DNA from: Myxococcus sp. RHSTA-1-4
GTDB lineage: Bacteria; Myxococcota; Myxococcia; Myxococcales; Myxococcaceae
Length of the DNA: 64,000 nt
Direction of reading: 5' to 3'
Assembly (NCBI RefSeq): GCF_020037125.1
Contig: NZ_JAIQDG010000022.1
Span: 1-64,000, forward strand
In this document: one piece after another, positions 30,685 to 39,915 of the stretch
How the letters are laid out: each line of letters begins with the position of its first letter
How positions within the stretch are numbered: position 1 is the first letter of the stretch
Made by a program: the position numbers and the translations under genes
The notes under the pieces: model-generated
Told to the model about the DNA's origin: nothing
Seen by the model: the letters and a program-made list of their open reading frames with translations, nothing else
Database searches by the model: none

Positions 30685-33600
30685 TCACACGCCTGCTAGC
30701 ACGGCCGGGGCCGCCTGGGACGTTCCGCGGGCCTCCGTCACCAACGCACGCACGCGCTCCGTCCAGAGGGGCGCCTCGTGCACGGTCTGTTCGACCTCCT
30801 CCGCCCGGGCCCGCACCGTTGCTTCGTCACCGGCCGCCCGGGCCGCGCGCGCCGCCCAGACGAGGACCTCCAGCCGCTCGTCCGGCGTGGCCTGCTGCCG
30901 TGCGGCCTCCACCAGTCCGGCCCACTCCGCCGCGCCGTAGGGCAGTGCGCCCCGTGCCTCGGCCACGACGCGGCGGACCACCGACAACATGAGCCCGTCC
31001 CCTGGAAGCAATCGTGCCTGGGTGGAGGGCTCCTCCATCCACGTGAGCTGGCGCGCCGCCTCCGCCATGTCACCCAGCTCGCAGCACAGGCGCGCCACCA
31101 GCAGTGCGTCTTGCGCCATGGAGCCCGGGAAGAAGCGCTGGCTGAGCACGCCGGCCCGCCGTGCCAGGGGCAGGGCCTCCGCCGCCCGTCCCTGGTAGCC
31201 GAGCAGCAACGCCAGGTTGAAGGCCGAGGTCCGCTCAATCTGCACGTTGCCCAGCTCGCGCCCCAGGGACACCGCGCGCTCCAGGTCCGCGCGGGCTCCC
31301 TCCACGTCCCGGTGCTGCACGCGCAGCACCATCCGGTTGTTGAGCGCCACGCCCAGGTGCAGCGTGTCGCCCGTGGCCTCGCAGAGCGCAATCGCCTCGT
31401 CGAAGCGCCGCGCCGACTCCTCCAGGCGGCCCGTCCACGCCAGCATCGCGCCGAGCATCGCCAGGGCGATGGCCTCCGTCTCCGCGTCACCGCCGGCCCG
31501 CGCCGCCTCCACGGCACGTTCGAGCGGCGGCACCGCGCCGGTGATGTCCTCCCTCCGCACGACGACGCGCGCCTGGGCCAGCGCATGGCGCGCCGCCAGC
31601 TCCGGAGGCACCGCGTCCTCCAGCCGGCGCAGGACCTGCTCCAGCAGGGCCGTGGAGCCCTCCGGGTCATCCTGCCAGTCCAGCGCGGTGGCCTCCTCCA
31701 GCAGCAGGTCCGCCTCGCGCACCACGTCACCGTGGGACTCCGCCAGCGCACGCGCGGCGCGCAGGTCCGCCAGCGCGTCGTCGATGCGCTGCAGCCGGTA
31801 GCGCACCCGGCCCCGGCCGGAGAGCAGGTCCAGGCGGACCGTGCCGTCTCCGCGCGGCAGCAGCTCCAGGGCCGAGGAGTAGTGACGCTCCGCCTCCAGC
31901 AGCCGGTGCGCACGGCGAGCGGACTCAGCCAGCATCCGGTGGAGCGCGAGCGCCTGCGCCACGTCTCCCGCGGCCTCCGCCAGCCGGGCCCTTCTCGCCG
32001 CGGCCGCTTGGGGCAGGGCCTTCAGCGCCACCGCGCAGATGCGCCGCCTGAGCGCCGTGGGGAGCTGGGCGCCGAAGGCCTCGCGCAGGGTGGCGTGCTC
32101 GAAGCGCCAGCGCCGGGGGCCGCGAGGCTCCACCAGGCCGGCTCGCGCCAGCCGCTCCAGGGCCACGCCGGGGTCCAGCGACAGGTCCAGCGCCGTCTCG
32201 GCGTCCAGGTTCGCGAGGGTGGTGGAGAGCTCCTCCAGCCGTACCTCGTCCCCGAGCAGCGCCGCCACCTGGAGCACGGAGCGCAGCCCCGAGGGCAGGG
32301 CCGCCAGGCTCCGCTCCGCCAGCAGCTCGTCCGGACGCGGGCTGTCCAGGGCCAGCGAATGCAGCGCATCCGCCGCCAGGCAGGCGCCTCCGCCCGCCTG
32401 CGCGCGAATGGCTCCGGCCGTCCGCAGCACGCGCACCGTCTCCATCATGCGCAGGGGGGAGCCCTCGCACCGGTCCACCAGCTCGCGCAGCACGCCCTCG
32501 GCGATGAGGTCCACGGGGCGCAGCAACTGGCGCAGCAGCTCGCGGGCGGCACCTTCATCGAGCGGGGGCAGGTCCCGCTGCGCGGAGTCCCTGGCGCGCT
32601 CGCCCAGGTAGGGCCGCAGCCCCAGCAGCCGGTGCCGCCCGGCGAGCAGCACGTACAGCGGAGCGTGCACACCCGCCAGCGTGGCCAGCTCCAGCGCGTC
32701 CAGCGCGGTGGGGTCCAGCGTGTGGGCGTCGTCCACGAGCAGCACGAGCGGACGCTCCGCCGCGAGCCGCCACAGCCGCGAGGCCAGCGCGCGGGCGATG
32801 TGCTGCCTGCGCGCGGCGGGGTGTGCCGTGGCCGCGTCCCCCGCGTCGGCGAGGAGGCATCGCACCGCCTCGTCAGGAGGTGTCGACGGCGGCAGCCCGA
32901 GGAGGATGGTGATGAGGTTGCGCAGGCCGCTCTCGCTCGCGCTGCCCTCGTCCGGAAGGGCCTCCACGAAGAGGGCGGACACACCCGGAGTGCTCCGCAG
33001 CTCGCGGTGCCATGCGGCCAGCAGGCGCGTCTTGCCGAGTCCCTCCTCGCCCAGCAGGGTCCGCAGGGCCGGCGCTCCGCTGTCCCGCACACGTGCGAGC
33101 CCTTCGCGCAGCCAGGACAGCTCCGCCTCGCGGCCCAGGAGGTCATCGATGGAGGGCAGCACCACCTCCGGCGCCGGAGTGCGTCCGGTGGGAGCATCAC
33201 CCAGGCAGGCGCGGGCCTCGGACGTGAGGGCAGGGGAGTCAGCCAACGTGGGAGCAGGCCACCACTTCTCAGGACGCTCCAGCGCGGCGCCCCCCACCGT
33301 CATCCGGCCGCCGCGCTCGCGGACGCGAAGGGACGCGCAGTGGATGGCGCGCAGTGAGCCGGATGGCAGCACCGGTCCCAGCATCTCCGAGGCCTCGAGA
33401 GCGGCGCGAAGCCCTGCCTCCACATCCGGAGCATGAGGAAAGGCGAAGATGGCGAGCCCCGCCTCCACCCGAGCCAGCGCCGCTCCGGACGCGGCGACCT
33501 GCTCGAGCATGGCGGGCACATCCATCGGCGTCTTCACGCCGAGCAGCGCCACCTGACGCGGCCCCTTCGCCTCGCCCGAAGGTTCCGGGGGCGCGGCTCC

Positions 33601-34563
33601 TGCCCTCACGGGAGCGGAGCGCGTGTCCACCGCTCCCAGCGTCTCCGCGCCAGCGTCCGGCATCCGAGTCAGCGCATCCACCAGCGCCGCCGCGCTCGGG
33701 AAACGCGCCTCCGGGTCCTTCGCCAGGAGCCGCTGCACGAGCGCCTCCACCTGCACGGGCACCGGCCACGGCGCCAGCTCCTTCAGCGAAGGCGGCCGGC
33801 GCGAGACGTGGCCTTGCAGCACCGCGGCCGTGTCACCCACGAAGGGCGGCCGGCCACACAGCAGCTCGAAGAAGACGACGCCCAGGCTGTACAGGTCCGC
33901 CCGCCCATCCAGGGTCCGCGCATCCCGGCACTGCTCGGGCGCCATGTACTCATGGGTGCCCAGGCGCTGGCCGGTCCGGGTGAGGGTGGGGGCGGGCGCC
34001 TCCACATCATCCGCCGCACCCAGCCGCGCCAGGCCGAAGTCCAGGAGCACGAGCCGCGCGCCAGCGAGCATCACGTTCTCCGGCTTCAAGTCCCGGTGGA
34101 CGACGGCCGCCGCGTGCACATGGCCCACGGCCTCCGCCAGCGAGCGCATGAGGGGCGCGGCCTCCGTCCACGGCAGCGCGCCCGCACCGGACAGCTCGGC
34201 CAGCCTGCGCGCGAGCGTGAGCCCGTCGATGCGCTCCATCACCACCACGGGCTCGCCCGTCAGGGCCGTGGCCTCGCCCAGCAGCTCCGGCGCGGCGGGC
34301 GGACCGATGCGGCGCAGCGCCTCCAGCTCCCGCCCCAGGCGCTCGCTGGCCAGGGGCTCCAGCACCTTCAGGGCCACCTCGCGCCCGTCCACCTCACGCC
34401 TCGCGGAGAAGACGCGCCCGAAGCCGCCACGCCCCAGGGCGCCCGCCACGGCGAAGCCCGGCACCTCCGGAGCCCGGGCCGGGGCTACCGGAGGACGTGG
34501 CTCGGCCGTGGGATGGAGGGGACAGCGCTCCGCCACACGACGGTGACAGGTGGGACAACGCAT
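30685..34563 (-). CDS. Giant Ser/Thr kinase with AAA ATPase and TPR-like region
   Basis: A 1,292-residue multidomain protein. A short zinc-ribbon-like N-terminus (C3, C6, C14) precedes a kinase (about 35-290; GRGGFGRV, K66, HRDLKPEN, DFG, MAPEQCRD). Next is a degenerate cyclase-like module (about 330-450), then a STAND-type ATPase (about 475-800) with Walker A GEEGLGKTR and LLVDDAHTLD. TPR-like helical repeats fill about 860-1,240. Such proteins integrate signals through oligomerisation. No membrane helix is seen. It is preceded by an XRE regulator gene and followed by a second kinase. Confidence 0.92.
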   Translation of the reverse strand: MRCPTCHRRVAERCPLHPTAEPRPPVAPARAPEVPGFAVAGALGRGGFGRVFSARREVDGREVALKVLEPLASERLGRELEALRRIGPPAAPELLGEATALTGEPVVVMERIDGLTLARRLAELSGAGALPWTEAAPLMRSLAEAVGHVHAAAVVHRDLKPENVMLAGARLVLLDFGLARLGAADDVEAPAPTLTRTGQRLGTHEYMAPEQCRDARTLDGRADLYSLGVVFFELLCGRPPFVGDTAAVLQGHVSRRPPSLKELAPWPVPVQVEALVQRLLAKDPEARFPSAAALVDALTRMPDAGAETLGAVDTRSAPVRAGAAPPEPSGEAKGPRQVALLGVKTPMDVPAMLEQVAASGAALARVEAGLAIFAFPHAPDVEAGLRAALEASEMLGPVLPSGSLRAIHCASLRVRERGGRMTVGGAALERPEKWWPAPTLADSPALTSEARACLGDAPTGRTPAPEVVLPSIDDLLGREAELSWLREGLARVRDSGAPALRTLLGEEGLGKTRLLAAWHRELRSTPGVSALFVEALPDEGSASESGLRNLITILLGLPPSTPPDEAVRCLLADAGDAATAHPAARRQHIARALASRLWRLAAERPLVLLVDDAHTLDPTALDALELATLAGVHAPLYVLLAGRHRLLGLRPYLGERARDSAQRDLPPLDEGAARELLRQLLRPVDLIAEGVLRELVDRCEGSPLRMMETVRVLRTAGAIRAQAGGGACLAADALHSLALDSPRPDELLAERSLAALPSGLRSVLQVAALLGDEVRLEELSTTLANLDAETALDLSLDPGVALERLARAGLVEPRGPRRWRFEHATLREAFGAQLPTALRRRICAVALKALPQAAAARRARLAEAAGDVAQALALHRMLAESARRAHRLLEAERHYSSALELLPRGDGTVRLDLLSGRGRVRYRLQRIDDALADLRAARALAESHGDVVREADLLLEEATALDWQDDPEGSTALLEQVLRRLEDAVPPELAARHALAQARVVVRREDITGAVPPLERAVEAARAGGDAETEAIALAMLGAMLAWTGRLEESARRFDEAIALCEATGDTLHLGVALNNRMVLRVQHRDVEGARADLERAVSLGRELGNVQIERTSAFNLALLLGYQGRAAEALPLARRAGVLSQRFFPGSMAQDALLVARLCCELGDMAEAARQLTWMEEPSTQARLLPGDGLMLSVVRRVVAEARGALPYGAAEWAGLVEAARQQATPDERLEVLVWAARAARAAGDEATVRARAEEVEQTVHEAPLWTERVRALVTEARGTSQAAPAVLAGV

Positions 34564-34708
34564 CGAAGGAGGGAACGGAGTCGGGACAAATCCGTCGTCC
34601 GTTCAGAACCCGAAAATCATCGCCGTTCCGCCGGGCGGACGGAAGGAGGCCCCACGTCACCAGGGCGAGGCGTCGCCTGGGGGAGGAGGGGGGCGCTACC
34701 GGGAGCTA

Positions 34709-34945
34709 TCAGTCCGTCATCTCCGGAAGCTCGGGCAGCGTGTCCGGGTCGAGTTTCAGGATCACGCACAGCCGCGTCAGCGTGGAGATGGTGGGCACCA
34801 TGACCCCCCGCTCCACCCGGGCGAGGACCTCCACGGGAATCTCCAGCCGCTCGGCGACCTCCTCCATGCCGAGCCCCGCCTGCTGGCGGGCGGCCTTCAG
34901 TGCCGCGCCGAGCACCTCGGCCTTTTCCCTCCGACTCGTCGTCAT
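34709..34945 (-). CDS. XRE-family helix-turn-helix regulator
   Basis: A 78-residue single-domain Cro/C1-type HTH: ALKAARQQAGLGMEEVAERL, then VLARVERGVMVPTISTLTRL. The ATG at 34945 is chosen because the domain starts there; the Shine-Dalgarno sequence is weak. It is 145 bp upstream of the giant kinase gene in the same direction, so it might regulate it. No partner toxin is present. Confidence 0.85.
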   Translation of the reverse strand: MTTSRREKAEVLGAALKAARQQAGLGMEEVAERLEIPVEVLARVERGVMVPTISTLTRLCVILKLDPDTLPELPEMTD

Positions 34946-35217
34946 GGCCCCGAGCATGACTCCATCCGGCCCGTCCGTCATCCAATTCACCACATGGCCA
35001 GCGCCCGACGCACGGCCTCGAACAGTGGCATGGGACGCCCGGACCCGGTTTGTGAGCCCCACCCGCCCCCGGGAAGGGGACGGCCGGGGGACCAGGGGTG
35101 GCCACCCCGCCAGGTCATGTGCACGGTGGCCAGCGGGGTGCAGTGGCATTGGCGCGGGGCGGGGGCTGTGTTACGTCGCCCCTCCCCAGCCCCCTGCCCA
35201 GGAGACAGGAGAAGCGA

Positions 35218-35625
35218 ATGGCCCGCCGTCACATCCGCGTCGTCGGCGCAATGCTCCAGAACGAGCGGGGGTGCTACCTCATCACCCAGCGCCCCCCCAC
35301 CGCGTCCCTGCCCCTGCTGTGGGAGTTCCCGGGCGGCCGCGTGGAGGAGGGTGAGGACGACGCGGCCGCGCTCGCCCGGGAGATTCGCGAGGAGATGGGC
35401 GTGGCCGTGCATGTGCTCGAGCAGGCCATGCACACCCATCACGAGTACCCGACCTACGACATCGACTTCCGCGTCTTCCACTGCCGGCTGGCGGAGCCCG
35501 AGTCCCACATCCGCCACCTGCGCGTGCATGACCACCGCTGGGTGACGCTGGAGGAGATGGCCAACTACCGCTTCCCGGACGCGGACGCGAAGACGCTGGC
35601 GAAGCTGCTCGACCTGGACTCCTGA
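35218..35625 (+). CDS. Nudix hydrolase (MutT-like)
   Basis: A 135-residue protein with an intact Nudix box, GGRVEEGEDDAAALAREIRE followed by EMGV, matching GX5EX7REUXEEXGU. WEFPGG before the box and the small size fit MutT/CTP-pyrophosphohydrolase-type nucleotide cleaning. The ATG at 35218 has aggagaa immediately upstream. The next gene begins 1 bp after its stop. Confidence 0.92.
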   Translation: MARRHIRVVGAMLQNERGCYLITQRPPTASLPLLWEFPGGRVEEGEDDAAALAREIREEMGVAVHVLEQAMHTHHEYPTYDIDFRVFHCRLAEPESHIRHLRVHDHRWVTLEEMANYRFPDADAKTLAKLLDLDS

Positions 35626-35626
35626 C

Positions 35627-36568
35627 GTGCCGACCCGCCAGGTCCTGGCTTGCGTCTGCGCCTGGGCGCTGGCCGTGCTCGCCGCCTGCTCGCGCTCCAA
35701 GCCCGTGCCGGCCGCGGACGCCGCCCCCGACGCCGGCGCGCAGGTGGCCGCGGTGGGTGTGCCCGGCTGCACCCTGTATGGCGAGCCTCGCGAGACGGGC
35801 ACCGTGCCGGACGTGCTGCCGGAGCTGTCCGGCCTGGCCGCCAGCCAGCGCCACCCGGGGGTCTTCTGGGCGCACAACGACTCCGGCAACGGCTTCATGC
35901 TCTTCGCCCTGGACGAGGCGGGCGCCGTGCGCGCCCGGCTGACGCTCACCGGCGCGCAGCCCCGGGACATCGAGGACGTGACGGTGGGCCCCTGCGCCCC
36001 CGGCGACTCGCGCCCGTGCGTCTTCCTGGCGGACATCGGCGACAACTTCGAGCGCCGGGACGTGGTGCGCCTCTACCGGCTGCCCGAGCCCGAGTCGCTC
36101 ACCGACGCCACCGTGACGGTGGAGGTGCTGTCCTTCACGTACCCGGATGGCGCGCACGACGCCGAGTCGCTGGTCGCGGACGCGCGCTCGGGGCGGCTGG
36201 CCGTCATCACCAAGACGCGCGCCTCGCTGGGCAACGTCTACGCGCTGGACGGACTGCGGCCGGGCGCGTCCGTCCAGGCGTCGAAGCTGGGCACGCTGGA
36301 GGTGCCCGAGGGACTGGACCGGGCCACCACCGCCGCCTCGCTCCACCCCTCCGGCCAGCGTCTGCTGCTGCGCACCTACACACGCGTGTGGGAGGTGCGC
36401 CAGCCGGACGCCACCCGACTGGAAGACCTCTTGAAGGGGCAGGTCGTCGAGGTGCCGGGCGCGAGCCAGGCGCAGGCCGAGGCCATTACCTTTCTACAGG
36501 ACGGAAACGGCTACCTGCTGGGCTCGGAGTTCACCAGCCAACCGCTGTATCTCACGCGCTGTCGCTGA
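35627..36568 (+). CDS. Predicted lipoprotein, beta-propeller-like
   Basis: A 313-residue protein from a GTG start directly after the Nudix stop. A signal peptide ends in lipobox LAAC near residue 21. The mature part reads like an esterase/phytase-type beta-propeller: ELSGLAASQRHPGVFWAHND, FLADIGDNFERRD, then DAESLVADARSGRLAVITK and QAEAITF. Enzymatic activity is uncertain. It is probably translationally coupled to the Nudix gene. Confidence 0.82.
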   Translation: MPTRQVLACVCAWALAVLAACSRSKPVPAADAAPDAGAQVAAVGVPGCTLYGEPRETGTVPDVLPELSGLAASQRHPGVFWAHNDSGNGFMLFALDEAGAVRARLTLTGAQPRDIEDVTVGPCAPGDSRPCVFLADIGDNFERRDVVRLYRLPEPESLTDATVTVEVLSFTYPDGAHDAESLVADARSGRLAVITKTRASLGNVYALDGLRPGASVQASKLGTLEVPEGLDRATTAASLHPSGQRLLLRTYTRVWEVRQPDATRLEDLLKGQVVEVPGASQAQAEAITFLQDGNGYLLGSEFTSQPLYLTRCR

Positions 36569-36706
36569 TCCGGCGCAAAGGCCTCCACCTCGGGTGAAGC
36601 CCGCCTGCCGGGTTGACGGTATGGCGACGGTGAACATCTTTGGCCACAGCCAGGGGTGCCACCACGTGGGCAGGGTGTCCATGTGTGGGGGAGGGGGAGG
36701 GCGAGC

Positions 36707-38776
36707 GTGCCGACGATGAAGCCACAGGATTTGCCGCCGGGTATGGGCCCGCGCGGGAAGAAGACGGACAAGCCCTCCCCGACACCGGGGAAGGGCTTCA
36801 AGCTCGGCTCGCCGCTGGGCTACATCTTGCTGCTGGTCCTGGGCTTCCTGCTCTTCCGAAACGTGTTCCAGGACGCGGGCGTGCGGCGGGTGAGCTACAG
36901 CCAGTTCAGCGACGCCGTGGAGGCCGGCAACTTCAGCCGGGTCCAGATTTCCAACGAGTGGGTGAAGGGCTTCCTCAAGGACACGGCGCAGCAGCCGCCG
37001 CCGTCCCCGTCGGGGGACCGCGCGCTGCGCAGCGAGCCCAGCGCCCTGCCGTGGATGGCGTACCGCGTCCCCGGTGACGAGACGCTCGTCCCGCTGCTGC
37101 AGGAGAAGGGCATCCAGTTCGAGGCGGTGCCCCAGTCCGGCCTGGGCGAGGCGCTATGGATATGGCTGCTGCCGCTGGGCCTCTTCTTCCTCTTCTGGTC
37201 CTTCATGATGCGCAGGGTGGCCGGCGGCATTGGCCAGGGCCCGCAGAGCGTCATGAGCTTCGGCAAGACGCGCGCGAAGGTGCAGGCCGAGGCCGACACC
37301 GGCGTGGGCTTCAAGGACGTGGCCGGCGTGGACGAGGCCGTGGAGGAGCTGCGCGAAATCGTCGAGTTCCTCAAGACGCCGGAGAAGTTCCGCCGCCTGG
37401 GCGGCCGCATTCCCAAGGGCGTGCTGCTGGTGGGCCCGCCGGGCACCGGCAAGACGCTGCTGGCGCGCGCGGTGGCGGGCGAGGCGGGCGTGCCCTTCTT
37501 CAGCCTCTCCGGCTCCGAGTTCGTGGAGATGTTCGTGGGCGTGGGCGCGGCCCGCGTGAGGGACTTGTTCGCGCAGGCCACCGCCAAGGCGCCGTGCATC
37601 ATCTTCATCGACGAGCTGGACGCCATCGGCAAGAGCCGCAACGCGGGCGTCGCCGGCGGCCATGACGAGCGCGAGCAGACGCTCAACCAGCTCCTGGCGG
37701 AGATGGACGGCTTCGACAGCCGCGCGGGCCTCATCATCCTCGCGGCCACCAACCGGCCCGAAATCCTGGACAGCGCGCTCCTGCGCCCGGGCCGCTTCGA
37801 CCGGCAGGTGCTGGTGGACCGGCCGGACAAGCGGGGCCGCGAGCGCGTCTTGGAGATCCACTCGAAGGGCGTGAAGCTGGGCCCGGACGTGGACCTGAAG
37901 TCCATTGCCTCGCGCACGCCGGGCTTCGCCGGCGCGGACCTGGCCAACGTGGTGAACGAGGCGGCGCTGCTGGCCGCGCGCCGCAACCGCGACGCGGTGA
38001 TGCGCGCGGACTTCGAGGAGGCGATTGAACGCGTGGTGGCGGGCCTCGAGAAGAAGAACCGTCGCATGAACGAGCGCGAGAAGGAAATCGTCGCGCACCA
38101 CGAGGCGGGCCACGCGGTGGTGGGCTGGATGATGCCGCACGCGGAGCGGGTGACGAAGGTGTCCATCATCCCCCGCGGCCTCGCGGCGCTGGGCTACACC
38201 ATGTCGCTGCCGCTGGAGGACCGCTACCTCATGTCGCTGGACGAGCTGCGCGACAAGATGGCGGGGATGATGGGCGGCCGCGCCGCGGAGGAAATCTTCA
38301 TCGGGGAGATTTCCACCGGTGCCGCCAACGACATCCGCCAGGCCACGGAGATGGCCCGGCTGATGGTGCGCGACTACGGCATGAGCACCCTGGGCCCGGT
38401 GGCCCTGAGCGCCGACCACGGGCCGGCCTTCTTGCGCTCCGCGGGCGTGCCGGAGTCCCGCAGCTACTCCGAGCAGACAGCGCGGATGATTGACGAGGAG
38501 GTCCGCAAGCTCGTCAGCGAGGCGCTGGACAGGGCCCGTAACGTGCTTATTACCCACAAGGACAAGGTGCAGGCCCTGGCGGCCCGGCTGCTGGCCACGG
38601 AGGTCATCGAGGAGGACACGATGTCCGCCATTCTCGGCCCCAAGGTGGTGGCCCAGCGTGGCCTGCTGCACCCGGAGGCGCGTCAGGTCGTCTCCGCGCA
38701 CCCCGTGGATGTGGGAGGCGGAGAGGAGCCGGCGCCCCCCACGCAGCACAGCACCAAGGCGTCCCTGGACTCCTGA
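36707..38776 (+). CDS. ftsH: ATP-dependent zinc metalloprotease FtsH
   Basis: A 689-residue membrane AAA protease that degrades membrane and regulatory proteins. Two transmembrane helices (about 28-47 and 143-165) flank a periplasmic domain. Walker A GPPGTGKT, Walker B IIFIDELDAIG, the SRH (ATNRPEILDSALLRPGRFDR) and the zinc motif HEAGH follow in order. The GTG at 36707 has ggagg six bases upstream and is preferred over the ATGs at 36656 and 36716. It heads a plus-strand group with grpE and an HtrA protease. Confidence 0.96.
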   Translation: MPTMKPQDLPPGMGPRGKKTDKPSPTPGKGFKLGSPLGYILLLVLGFLLFRNVFQDAGVRRVSYSQFSDAVEAGNFSRVQISNEWVKGFLKDTAQQPPPSPSGDRALRSEPSALPWMAYRVPGDETLVPLLQEKGIQFEAVPQSGLGEALWIWLLPLGLFFLFWSFMMRRVAGGIGQGPQSVMSFGKTRAKVQAEADTGVGFKDVAGVDEAVEELREIVEFLKTPEKFRRLGGRIPKGVLLVGPPGTGKTLLARAVAGEAGVPFFSLSGSEFVEMFVGVGAARVRDLFAQATAKAPCIIFIDELDAIGKSRNAGVAGGHDEREQTLNQLLAEMDGFDSRAGLIILAATNRPEILDSALLRPGRFDRQVLVDRPDKRGRERVLEIHSKGVKLGPDVDLKSIASRTPGFAGADLANVVNEAALLAARRNRDAVMRADFEEAIERVVAGLEKKNRRMNEREKEIVAHHEAGHAVVGWMMPHAERVTKVSIIPRGLAALGYTMSLPLEDRYLMSLDELRDKMAGMMGGRAAEEIFIGEISTGAANDIRQATEMARLMVRDYGMSTLGPVALSADHGPAFLRSAGVPESRSYSEQTARMIDEEVRKLVSEALDRARNVLITHKDKVQALAARLLATEVIEEDTMSAILGPKVVAQRGLLHPEARQVVSAHPVDVGGGEEPAPPTQHSTKASLDS

Positions 38777-38778
38777 GT

Positions 38779-38807
38779 CACGCCCGGCCGCCTGCCGCGC
38801 GGGCGTG
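38779..38807 (+). terminator. GC-rich stem-loop after ftsH
   Basis: An 8-bp perfect stem (cacgcccg, 38779-38786, with its complement at 38800-38807) begins 3 bp after the ftsH stop. No T-run follows, so it may attenuate rather than fully terminate transcription. Confidence 0.35.
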
Positions 38808-38884
38808 CCTTCGCCCACCGGCGCCGCGACTGCCTGCGGTGTGCGGTGGGCGAAATTATCTTGTGCGCGAAAGGAGGCGTCGCC

Positions 38885-39130
38885 GTGGAGAACAGGATCG
38901 GCAAGAGCTACATGGCCCGGAAGGCCCTCTTCGCCAAGGGGCTGAAGGAAGGGCGGCTCACGGTGCAGGAGATTGAAGAGGCCCTGCCCGCGGGCACCCT
39001 GACGGCGGCGGAGCGCTGGCTCCTCTACTACTCGCTGCGCGCCGCGCAGGTGGAAATCATCGACGAGGTGACCGGCCAGGTGGACCACGGCTTCATGGCC
39101 GAACCCCCTTCCGCCCCGCAGCAGCATTAG
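38885..39130 (+). CDS. Small protein resembling sigma-70 region 1.1
   Basis: An 81-residue protein from a GTG with a perfect aaggagg seven bases upstream. Residues about 15-65 (LFAKGLKEGRLTVQEIEEAL, then TAAERWLLYYSLRAAQVEII) match the pattern of sigma factor region 1.1 as I recall it, without any other sigma region. It might therefore mimic the autoinhibitory domain and modulate RNA polymerase, but this is inference. It lies between ftsH and grpE. Confidence 0.7.
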   Translation: MENRIGKSYMARKALFAKGLKEGRLTVQEIEEALPAGTLTAAERWLLYYSLRAAQVEIIDEVTGQVDHGFMAEPPSAPQQH

Positions 39131-39227
39131 CGCCTCCCGCGTTGACAGGTGGGCCGCCGCGGTTACGTTCGGGGCACCAACCACCCATTACCGCGCACCG
39201 CGCACCCACCACCGCCTCAGGTTCGAC

Positions 39228-39854
39228 ATGGCCGGCAACCCCCGCACCGACGCAGCTCCGGAAACCCAGCAGGCCCAGACCGCCAACGGCCCAGGACCCG
39301 CCTCGGGCGCTGGTGAGCCTTCCCCGCAGCAGTCCCAGGGCGCGGAGGCCGCCGCTCCCCCGGTCGACGCCGAGAAGGAGCAGCTGCGGGCGGACCTGGA
39401 CGCCACCCGGAAGAAGTATGACCAGCTCGCCCGCGCCTACCAGGACGTGAACCGGGACCGCGAGGAGTTCAAGCAGCGGCTCACCCGCGAGCGCGACCGG
39501 ATGATGGACGTGGAGCGTGGCAACGTGGCCACCACGCTGCTGGAGGCCATCGACGAGCTGGACCGGTGCCTCGCCGCGAGCGCCCAGGACACCTCTCCGC
39601 TGGCCCAGGGCGTGCGGATGATTCGCGACGCGCTGCTGGCCAAGGTGCAGGGCACCGGCATCGAGCGCCTCCAGGTGGTGGGCCGGCCCTTCGACCCCAA
39701 CGTGGCCGAGGCCACGGACATGGAAATCACCACCACCCCGGATGACGACCAGAAGGTGGTCGCCGAGGTGCGCGCGGGCTACCGGCTGAAGGAGCGCATC
39801 ATCCGGCCCGCGCGGGTGAAGGTTGCCAAGTACATCGCCCCGGCCCAGGCCTGA
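39228..39854 (+). CDS. grpE: Nucleotide exchange factor GrpE
   Basis: A 208-residue DnaK co-chaperone. The N-terminal 45 residues are Ala/Gln/Pro-rich. A long coiled coil (about 45-105; EKEQLRADLDATRKKYDQLA) leads into the four-helix and beta-wing domain (TTLLEAIDELDRCLAAS, GRPFDPNVAEA, GYRLKERIIRPARVKVAKY). It releases ADP from DnaK. dnaK and dnaJ are not in the window. Confidence 0.93.
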   Translation: MAGNPRTDAAPETQQAQTANGPGPASGAGEPSPQQSQGAEAAAPPVDAEKEQLRADLDATRKKYDQLARAYQDVNRDREEFKQRLTRERDRMMDVERGNVATTLLEAIDELDRCLAASAQDTSPLAQGVRMIRDALLAKVQGTGIERLQVVGRPFDPNVAEATDMEITTTPDDDQKVVAEVRAGYRLKERIIRPARVKVAKYIAPAQA

Positions 39855-39915
39855 CGGGCCTGGCCGCTCCGGCTCGGGAAGGGGGCAGCCGGGGCGGCTG
39901 TTGCCACCGGACGCC

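Noticed and set aside
36656..36706. Earlier ATG start for FtsH
   Set aside because: The extra residues are not FtsH-like, while the GTG at 36707 has ggagg at the right distance.
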